Below, piece after piece: positions 42,868-50,646 of a stretch of 50,646 nucleotides of DNA. The position numbers and the translations under genes were made by a program. The stretch spans positions 1 to 50,646 of the forward strand of contig QANT01001223.1 of the NCBI GenBank assembly GCA_003254885.1, written 5' to 3'. The notes under the pieces were generated by a model. That model was not told the DNA's origin. It did no database searches and worked only from the letters and a program-made list of their open reading frames with translations. Origin of the DNA: Purshia tridentata (Eukaryota > Streptophyta > Magnoliopsida > Rosales > Rosaceae). Positions within the stretch are counted from its first letter, which is position 1, and each line of letters opens with the position of its first letter.

Positions 42868-45142
42868 ATGGACAAACCAACCCTCAACGTCGAAACCAAC
42901 GACAGTGAATCTGTCACTAGCAGCCTCCAAGATCTTAGTTTCAAAACCAGCTTCAGTATTAGCATGTGTAGCAGCACTGTTTCTGGGTCCGATAATAGTG
43001 TGAGTAGCAGCACCAATATTAGCAATGGCACTGTGGAGGAGAAAAAAACTGCTGAAACTACTGAAAATTCTGAGTCCGTCCTAGATTTTCACACAAGTAA
43101 TTCCAACATTTCTGATCCAAATGAGGCCAGTTTCCGAAGCTTTTGCCTGTCGAAGCCGCACAAAGGCAACGATATCCGATGGGATGCGATACAATGCGTG
43201 AAGGGCAAAGATGGGGACTTGGGTCTCGGCCATTTCAGGCTTTTGAAGAAGCTCGGGTGTGGGGACATAGGGAGCGTGTACCTGGCTGAACTGAGAGGGA
43301 TGGGTTGCCTTTTCGCTATGAAGGTAATGGACAAGGGCATGTTGGCTGGGAGGAAGAAGTTGATGAGAGCTCAGACTGAGAGAGACATATTGGGATTGTT
43401 GGACCATCCCTTTCTTCCAACCCTCTATTCGAATTTTGAGACGGAGAAGTTCTCTTGCTTGTTAATGGAGTTTTGCAGTGGTGGGGATCTTCATACGCTT
43501 CGGCAGCGCCAGCCGGGGAAGCATTTTACAGAACAAGCAGCGAGGTTGGTCCCAATTGCTCACATTACCTTCTTTTCATTGTATGTGCGTGTGTCTGTGT
43601 AAATTGACCAGCAAACTATTTGGGGGTGATGTTATTAAGGATGTTGTAACATCTAATTCTCAGCCAAATCTTATATAAAGTAAAAGTGAAATCTTTTTTA
43701 GTTCAGCAATTGCAGCTGAGGTATGAGAAGGAGGGTGTTTAGGGAATTTTATTATATATTTTCTAGTTGATGATGGATATGGACTCTGTTTTCTTGGTAC
43801 AGGGAAGATCAATCCAGTTTGAAACTGTATTTTTATTTTTGCATGCAACAGTTTAGAAGTTTCATTTAACCCTATTTAGTTGAAACTTTTATAGGTAGAG
43901 CTCTTAATATTCCCTAATTCTTTCACTTTTGAACTATCTCTTTGAAGTTGTAGCCACAACACCCTTTTATGGTTCGATTAATTTCTCTACTTCCTGTCCT
44001 GTAATAGTACTTGAAAAACATATAGAAAGGATTTGGTAAACATTTACAGTCAGTTTTGGTGTTAACTTGTCAATTCAAGACCCTTTTATTGGTTCTGCTA
44101 ATTCTCTACTCCCTGTCCTGTAATTGTACTTGAAAAATATATAAAAAGGATTGATAACTATTTTACAGTTAGTTTTGGTGTTAAATTGTCAATTCATTTT
44201 GCCCCATCCCGTATTATTAGTCCATCATTGCGGACTTAGATTTATCATAGTTTCATTTTCCTTTGCAGGTTTTATGCTTCAGAAGTGCTTCTTGCCCTGG
44301 AGTATCTCCACATGATGGGAGTGGTGTACAGGGACTTAAAACCCGAAAATGTACTGGTGAGGGAGGATGGCCATATCATGCTTTCTGATTTTGATTTGTC
44401 ATTAAGATGTTTTGTGAGTCCTACTCTTGTTCACTCCAGTACTGAGCCATCTTGTAGAATCTCTTCATACTGTATTCAGCCATCATGCATCGATCCAGCC
44501 TGCAAATTACCGGTTTGCGTTCAACCTTCGTGCTTGCAACCTTCATGCTTTAAGCCTCGATTTCTAAGCTCCAAAACAACCAAGGCGAAAAGTGAAAGAA
44601 CAAGTTTGGGAAATTCAGATTCATTGCCTGTACTTATTGCTGAGCCAACAAATGCCCGCTCCATGTCATTTGTCGGAACCCATGAATACTTAGCTCCTGA
44701 AATAATAAGAGGTGATGGTCATGGGAGTGCTGTGGATTGGTGGACGTTTGGTATTTTCTTGTATGAGCTGCTGCATGGGAGGACACCATTCAAAGGGAAT
44801 GGAAACAGGGAGACATTATTCAATGTGGTTGGTCAGTCACTTAAGTTTCCAGATGGGTCTAATGTCAGTTTTGCTGCTAAGGATTTGATCCGAGGCCTTC
44901 TTGTAAAGAACCCGCAAAAGAGACTTGGATTCAAAAGAGGTGCTACAGAAATCAAACAGCATCCCTTCTTTGCAAATGTTAATTGGGCTCTCATTCGCGG
45001 TACACACCCTCCAGAAATCCCAAAACCAGTTGATCTCTCTATTTTAGATCACACATTCAAGTCAGCAGTGCCTCAAAGCGACAAGGGAGCTACTGACTCA
45101 AATCGGATATCAGGTCCATATTTAGATTTTGAATTTTTCTGA
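42868..45142 (+). CDS. AGCVIII protein kinase (D6PK-like / AGC1 clade), 2 exons
   Basis: A Ser/Thr kinase of the plant AGCVIII group; D6PK-type members phosphorylate PIN auxin carriers and act at the plasma membrane. Exons: 42868-43544 and 44269-45142, joined after AG of the Arg codon (EQAAR|FYASEV). The ATG at 42868 is the first in frame and has context ACCATGG. The N-terminal 110 residues are Ser/Thr-rich. The kinase domain starts with [20 protein letters not shown], then [19 protein letters not shown], and DFD instead of DFG (group hallmark). The insert before [12 protein letters not shown] carries six P-x-C motifs ([26 protein letters not shown]). The C-terminal FEFF is the PDK1-binding hydrophobic motif. 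From memory the Arabidopsis positional match is At5g40030 (AGC1-4). The intron contains a tandem duplication. Confidence 0.92.
43961..44196 (+). repeat. Tandem duplication in the kinase intron, 119-base period
   Basis: Two diverged copies, 43961-44079 and 44080-44196, share ACCCTTTTAT, CTGTCCTGTAAT, GTACTTGAAAAA and TTTTGGTGTTAA stretches. They are confined to the intron. Confidence 0.85.
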
Positions 45143-47609
45143 TGAATTTTGAGGGAAAAGAAAAGGATTCTAGCAATCATTCTTGTGAACATTCTTGGCA
45201 CTTATTCATGTCCTCAATGAATTTTATTTGTTCACATAATTATTTCATTCAACCTTTGCATGATGGCTGTGGGGTTAATGTCTTCTATACTGTCTAGCAC
45301 CAATTGGTATGAATTTGAAATTGGAACCTACCTCTTCCAATAATTCAACAATTAAAAATTACCAGGGAAATGAAATATGAATTGATGGTCATACTCTAGC
45401 TGTCCTCTGTTCTGTCATGGGACTTTCTTAAGGTGGCCCTCTACTGGTGGTGTGGTCTCAAAATCAAAAGCTTTTCAGAGTGTCCTTTTGTATTGTTTTG
45501 TATTTTCACCATATGCTGCAGTCTAAATTGACCAGTTAAATGTATGAAACTTTACCCAGAAATGCACTTTTGCAAAAGAAAATCTTGAACAAGACAACAC
45601 AGAAAAATGAACCCTGATGTTGTCTCCCTGCCACATTGATATCTTTTGTTTCTTTTTTACTCCCCTTTATCCTTGTGGGATTCCGCTTTTCTTAAATTTT
45701 TCATGTACTTCTTTACTTCTTTATTCCTGTGCACCCAGGCTTTATTTAAGTTTATACTTTATCACTGTGTCCTTTTCCTTGTTACTAGTTCTCCAATTGA
45801 AGCTTGGTTGTCATTACTAGACAGTGAGAATGATACTCCACCAAAATATGAAGAAAATCAATTAAAAATCACGTCTGCAAAATTTCTTCCACTGCATGCT
45901 TCAATTGCATTTCCAACATGGATTCACTTGTACACAACATTGTGCCAAATTAACCAATCCAAATCCAGCTCTAAAATGCTTCATCCTTATTTTTATAAGC
46001 TTCACCTCTCCTCTAAATAAAGAAATTCTTAGCTCGAATTCCCATATCTAAAATGCCTTGAAATGCAACTTATCAAGAAATACCCACACACACAACACCA
46101 TCATTGTACATAATGGCTGTGGGTATTGGCATCCATGGTGAAGATTCTTTTCAACACAATATGTTTATATTGTTAAATTGTAAATGTGGATCACACATCC
46201 AGTTTTTTTTGCTTTTGTTTTGGATTATGAACTTTTATTGAAAGAGACCAAGCACAATTACAATCTAGCTGAAGTTGATGGGTCAACCAATGAGGACCAC
46301 TTTCCCACCCAATTACACAACGCCTCACTGCGCAAAGCAAACCTACCAAAAGCGTGGGCAGCCCCAGTGCAAGCCCTGGGCACAAACCGCAACTAGCATC
46401 TAACAAAGTTTCCCAAACTGATTTAGCCTCTTCCAATAGGTGCCCATCCGGTGCAAGCCTCTTCTCGTTGGAAGCGAACAATGATAGTTTGAGCATCCGA
46501 ATCCAAACGAAAAGAAGACAATCCCGCACCTTTTGCACATCGAATTTCATATAAGAATAACACATTTAGTTAAAAATCAATTTAATCATAAAATAATAAA
46601 TATTTACGATATATCCAATATTATATATATATATGAATTAATAGTAATTACTAATTAGTGATATGACAATAAATAATGAAAACCCTATAATAATTATATC
46701 ATTTGAGCTCTCCTCTCCATCATCAACAACAGGTTTGAAAGTTATATGATCATGGGCCACTACTGGGCCGAGCAAAAACAATGATATGAAAACAACATTC
46801 CAGCATCTTATGGTTAAGACAAAGACGAGGGAAGAACACGACGAACAACGACGGGCTAAACGAAGATGCTTAGCCCAATTTTTAAGTGCTTCACCCAAAC
46901 GCATTAGAAATTTAGAAGCGTGTATTTCTTTCCTTTTCTTAAAAGAACAGAAAAATAATAAGTCCTCGATAATATACTTCCTATAAAGATCTTACTAGAA
47001 AATTTGATTAGAATAAGATCGTAAAGAGCATTAAGCATCATTTCCTCAGCTTTTATTTTTTATTTTTTTATTATTATAAAATCCATTTTCTGAGTTCAAA
47101 TACTACCATAAATTCTTTAGCAAAAATAGCTCAAACGCAAATTTGTTGCGATCAGCCCAGGCATAAATATTCTAGTTACCAGTGCATGAAGAACAAATCG
47201 TATGAATGAACAAATTGTGCATATATTTCTCTATGGTCTGTGTAAGATTTAAAGTTTTATGTCAGCTAGTGACCCTAAGCGAACTTTAGGGTTTTTTTTT
47301 TTCTTGTTTTTGGTCGAAGCATTTTGGATTTTGACTTCACTTAAATTCGTCATTGGCGACTAATTAATTTATTAATAAACATGATTGATTAGTCAGTCAT
47401 GCATGGCTAATAATACTACAACATCTTCTCGTTCAATAAGCATAGCCCATATACAACACCAAGGTATTATTAGGTACAATATATATATCGGTGATTCCAA
47501 AGAAGACTTTGTTACCATTGTTTTCGGAAATCTCGGCGCCACTCCCATTGGTCTCATAAGCCAAAACATTTGTGATTTGTCCCACTACAATTCCCTTGCC
47601 ATCCTAGCT
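45143..47609. other. Spacer between the kinase and GPAT genes
   Basis: The first part is probable kinase 3' UTR. A GC-richer island at about 46290-46550 has short frames on both strands without recognised domains, perhaps a transposon scrap. The frame at 47385-47657 overlaps the GPAT TATA box and is taken as promoter DNA. Confidence 0.55.
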
Positions 47610-47617
47610 TATAAATA
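47610..47617 (+). promoter_or_regulatory. TATA box of the GPAT gene
   Basis: TATAAATA, 88 bases before the GPAT ATG at 47705, predicting a transcript start near 47640 and a leader of about 65 bases. Confidence 0.65.
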
Positions 47618-47704
47618 TGCACAACTCAACCCAATTATCCAGGTGCTAATTAATTAACACCACTAACAATTCTAGTGGTAAATTACGAAATTGCCCAAAT
47701 AGCC

Positions 47705-49231
47705 ATGGCAAAGGAAGGTTCTCTTCCCACCTTCCCAACAATCGACAAATGCCCATCAATCGGGCGCGAAAAACACACCGTGGTGGCAGACATGGACGGA
47801 ACCTTGCTTAGGGGACGCAGCTCCTTTCCCTATTTTGCCCTCGTGGCCTTCGAGGTCGGTGGCATACTGAGGCTTCTCTTCTTGCTCTTGGCTTCTCCAC
47901 TCGCCGGCCTTTTGTACTACGGCGTCTCGGAGTCCGCCGGCATTCGCGTCCTCGTTTTCGCAACTTTTGCGGGCATGAGAGTCTCGGACATCGAGTCCGT
48001 GGCACGCGCTGTTTTGCCCAAATTTTACTCCGCCGACTTGCACTCTGAGACGTGGAGGGTGTTCTCCTCGTGTGGAAAACGCTGCGTTTTGACGGCAAAC
48101 CCAAGAATTATGGTCGAGTCGTTCTTGAAAGAATTTTTAGGCGCGGACATGGTTCTCGGGACTGAGATTGCTACGTACAAGGGTCGAGCCACCGGTTTGG
48201 TCCTCAGCCCTGGGATTCTCGTTGGGAAAAACAAGGCCGAAGCGCTGACCAAAACGTTTGGTACTGACACGTCATCAGCTCCAGATATCGGACTTGGCGA
48301 CCGGAAAACGGACTATCCATTCATGAAGCTTTGCAAAGAGAGCTACGTGGTTCCAGCTAAGCCCGAAGTCGAGCCGGTAAGCCACGACAAGTTACCGAAG
48401 CCGATAGTATTCCATGACGGACGGCTTGCTCAGAAGCCGACTCCGCTGATGGCTTTACTCACTATTCTGTGGATTCCAGTCGGCTTCGTTTTGGCTTGCT
48501 TGCGCGTAGCAGCTGGTTCACTGCTTCCCATGCCGGTCGTATACTACGCGTTTTGGGCTTTGGGAGTGAGAGTTTATATCAAAGGAAACCCACCACCTCC
48601 GGCTAAGAAGTCGACGGGTCAGAGCGGTGTTCTTTTCATTTGCTCCCACCGGACCCTCCTGGACCCGATTTTTCTCTCCACCGCTCTGGGCCGGCCCATC
48701 CCGGCAGTCACATACTCTCTTTCCCGTCTCTCCGAGTTAATCTCCCCCATAAAAACCGTCCGGCTCAGCCGGGACCGGGTCACTGACGCCAACATGATAA
48801 AGAAGCTTCTAGAAGAAGGCGACCTTGTTATATGCCCAGAAGGCACGACTTGTCGGGAACCATTCTTGCTCAGATTTTCAGCTCTTTTTGCCGAGCTGAC
48901 CGACGAGCTCGTGCCGGTGGCGATGGCGAACCGAATGAGCATGTTCCACGGGACCACCGCGAGAGGGTGGAAAGGGATGGACCCGTTTTACTTCTTCATG
49001 AACCCTAGCCCTGCGTATGAAGTAACGTTTTTGAATAAGTTGCCGTACGAATTGACTTGTGGGGCCGGGAAGTCAAGCCATGACGTGGCAAATTATATAC
49101 AGAGGACGATCGCTGCGAGCTTGTCGTATGAGTGCACCAACTTTACGAGGAAGGACAAGTACCGGGCTTTGGCTGGAAATGATGGCACGGTGGCGGAGAA
49201 ACCTGCAGCTAAAAAAATTATGGGATGCTAG
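47705..49231 (+). CDS. Glycerol-3-phosphate 2-O-acyltransferase, cutin type (GPAT4/6/8 clade)
   Basis: An ER enzyme that transfers omega-oxidised fatty acyl groups from acyl-CoA to the sn-2 position of glycerol-3-phosphate and, in this clade, dephosphorylates the product to give 2-monoacylglycerol for cutin. It is one exon of 508 residues, the usual length. The N-terminal HAD-type phosphatase domain keeps its key residues: DMDGTL (29-34) and the GLGDRKTD motif, which are lost in the suberin clade GPAT5/7. After a hydrophobic segment (about 260-300) come the acyltransferase blocks [30 protein letters not shown] and LVPVAM. The start at 47705 has a perfect GCCATGG context. Composition is clearly more GC-rich than its surroundings. 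GPAT6 is the most similar relative by eye; assignment among GPAT4, 6 and 8 is uncertain. Confidence 0.94.
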   Translation: MAKEGSLPTFPTIDKCPSIGREKHTVVADMDGTLLRGRSSFPYFALVAFEVGGILRLLFLLLASPLAGLLYYGVSESAGIRVLVFATFAGMRVSDIESVARAVLPKFYSADLHSETWRVFSSCGKRCVLTANPRIMVESFLKEFLGADMVLGTEIATYKGRATGLVLSPGILVGKNKAEALTKTFGTDTSSAPDIGLGDRKTDYPFMKLCKESYVVPAKPEVEPVSHDKLPKPIVFHDGRLAQKPTPLMALLTILWIPVGFVLACLRVAAGSLLPMPVVYYAFWALGVRVYIKGNPPPPAKKSTGQSGVLFICSHRTLLDPIFLSTALGRPIPAVTYSLSRLSELISPIKTVRLSRDRVTDANMIKKLLEEGDLVICPEGTTCREPFLLRFSALFAELTDELVPVAMANRMSMFHGTTARGWKGMDPFYFFMNPSPAYEVTFLNKLPYELTCGAGKSSHDVANYIQRTIAASLSYECTNFTRKDKYRALAGNDGTVAEKPAAKKIMGC

Positions 49232-49514
49232 AAATTAAATAAAGAATGTTCTTCTTAATTTAATGTTGATTAATCACCTGCACTGCATAACAATGTATGC
49301 ATGCTGGTGGTGGTACTACTTTCTCCACCTGTATTTTTGTGTTGATGATTGGATTTATGTATCATGTCACTTGTAAAATTTGACAAGCTTTATTAAGATA
49401 TGGCTACCTTGCTAGCAATATATATATATGGTATGGCAGCAAAATAGAGGAGTTTCAAACTAGGTGGCTTAAGAACCCTAGGTACGTATAACATTGTAGA
49501 GTGGTCAACGAGTG

Positions 49515-49650
49515 TGATATCAACGAGTGTAATATCGAAATTATCGCCGAAATTTCACCGATAATTTCGATTGAAATTTTCAAAGACATCAAAGAACATT
49601 TTGGCTGAATTTCGCGATATTTCATCGAAATTTCGGTCGAAATTTGACAG
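49515..49650. repeat. GAAATTTC/CGATA-rich imperfect palindromic tract
   Basis: GAAATTTC, CGAAATTATCGCCGAAATTT, CGATAATTTCG and CGCGATATTTCATCGAAATT variants recur in both orientations, as in the termini of some plant transposons. The family is not identified. Confidence 0.5.
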
Positions 49651-49770
49651 CTGGTTCCGAAAAATCACAGTTTCTTCATTGTTCTTGGATTCTCTAATTA
49701 TCATGTCTGGTGTTTTAACCTTTAGTGTTCAACTTTTTCATTTTCCAATCCCAGCCCCCTCTTCCGATTG

Positions 49771-50062
49771 GATTTTAAAGTTTTTCAAAACAATTTTCAA
49801 CTTTTCTCTCTCTCTCTCTCCCTTTCACGCTCAAATCTTACCTTTTTCCTTGCTGATCGGATCTATTCTGGTGTCCTCCCACATCCGGCCACATCCCGAC
49901 TCCCAATAGCAGTCCTATGGATTTTAAAGTTTTTCAAAACAATTTTCAACTTCTCTCTCTCTCTCCCTTTCACACTCAAATCTTACCTTTTTCCTTGATG
50001 ATCGGATCTATTCTGGTGTCCTCCCACATCCGGCCACATCCTGACGCCCAATAGCAGTCCTC
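49771..50062 (+). repeat. Tandem duplication, 149-base period
   Basis: Copies 49771-49919 and 49920-50062 are nearly identical. Each has GATTTTAAAGTTTTTCAAAA, a (CT)n run, then GATCGGATCTATTCTGGTGT and CCCACATCCGGCCACATCC. They differ mainly in (CT)n length. This is recent by divergence and probably part of a repeat element. Confidence 0.9.
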
Positions 50063-50079
50063 GTTCCTCCCCGAAAGCT

Positions 50080-50220
50080 CTCCCTCAGCTGCCTCCCAAG
50101 GTTCTCCATCTGCTGCGCCTCTACTGCCTCAGCTTGCCTCCAAAGTTTTCCTCTGCTGCCTCTACAGCCAGCCTGCCTCCAAAATTCTTCCTCTGCTGCC
50201 TCAAGGATCCAGCCTGCCAT
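50080..50220. repeat. CTGCCTC-rich degenerate repeat
   Basis: Several imperfect units of the form CTCTGCTGCCTC and CAGCCTGCCTCCAAA follow the tandem duplication and end near 50218. The antisense frame across it (Gln/Gly/Arg-rich) is a product of the repeat. Confidence 0.6.
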
Positions 50221-50646
50221 CTCTCACTGTTTGTTTATCACTAAAACAGTAAAACTCTATTAGTTTAGACTTTTAGTAAAGTATGTATGAGTACCAAATT
50301 GGCTGGGCAGTTTGGGGCCCAAACTTTGGGCTTCTCTTTTTAACACTTTTTTTAACCTTATTATGTTGAATTTATTGTTGATTTTAGACTTTCTTAGTTG
50401 ATAATTATTAATTGATAATAACTTAAGTGATTTGAAATATGAATATCAGTTTGATAACCTGGTAATTAATCATAGTTTCATAGATTATTCATGAATCATG
50501 ACATTTAAATATTTAATAGTTTGATAATTTGATTGAAATTTGATAAATATAGTAAATAGTAATAAATTAATAATAATGGAAATGGAAATAAATGGAAATT
50601 ATGGGATTATAAATCTATGATTTATGATTTATGAATCTATATTGAT

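Larger units (their letters stand above)
49232..50646. other. GPAT 3' region and repeat-derived DNA
   Basis: 3' UTR to about 49450, then repeats: GAAATTTC-rich DNA (49515-49650), a tandem duplication (49771-50062), a CTGCCTC-rich tract (50080-50220) and AT-rich DNA to the end. No gene is supported. Confidence 0.7.

Noticed and set aside
46191..46565. 124-codon minus-strand frame in a GC-richer island
   Set aside because: No recognised motif; possible transposon scrap but not supportable as a gene.
47385..47657. 90-codon frame upstream of GPAT
   Set aside because: It contains the TATA box of GPAT and no known domain.
1..50646. tRNA, rRNA and CRISPR arrays
   Set aside because: None seen by eye; GGTTCGAA-like strings present are not in tRNA folds, and the organism is a plant.

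Overview
This is a gene-dense, AT-rich window of a flowering-plant (eudicot) nuclear genome. The signs are spliced genes with plant GT-AG introns, plant-only families (PDR/ABCG transporter, P-class PPR, land-plant GPAT, AGCVIII kinase, AATP1-type AAA-ATPases) and hairpins of the miR3627/miR5225 microRNA family. That family is known from Rosaceae, grape, legumes and relatives, so a rosid, perhaps a Rosaceae fruit species, fits best; the species cannot be fixed from the sequence alone.

Layout. 0.7-9.6 kb (+): a complete 24-exon PDR-type ABCG transporter (1,439 residues when spliced). 10.9-13.6 kb (+): a 7-exon HIPL-type GPI-anchored glucose/sorbosone dehydrogenase-like protein, preceded by a decayed copy of part of its third exon. 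14.1-16.2 kb (+): an intronless chloroplast-type PPR protein. 16.2-19.3 kb: non-coding, with a small Helitron-like element. 19.4-22.4 kb (+): a 4-exon GT14 beta-glucuronosyltransferase of the GlcAT14A type. 24.3-28.0 kb: four minus-strand hairpins carrying miR3627/miR5225-like sequence, each with a TATA box just upstream, and a foldback MITE between the first two. 30.6-38.1 kb (-): three tandem intronless AAA-ATPase genes with partly duplicated upstream DNA. 40.6-41.4 kb (-): a thaumatin-like protein. 42.9-45.1 kb (+): an AGCVIII protein kinase with upstream ORFs in its probable leader. 47.7-49.2 kb (+): a cutin-type glycerol-3-phosphate acyltransferase. 49.5-50.6 kb: repeat-derived DNA.

The run HIPL-like, PPR, GlcAT14A, AAA-ATPases, thaumatin, AGC kinase matches, from memory, the order of Arabidopsis loci around At5g39970-At5g40030. 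The microRNA cluster sits inside this conserved block, between GlcAT14A and the AAA-ATPases. The protein genes do not form one pathway. Several act at the cell surface (wall glycan synthesis, cutin, secreted defence protein, exporter). The microRNA family is known to target autoinhibited Ca2+-ATPases and to trigger secondary siRNAs elsewhere in the genome.
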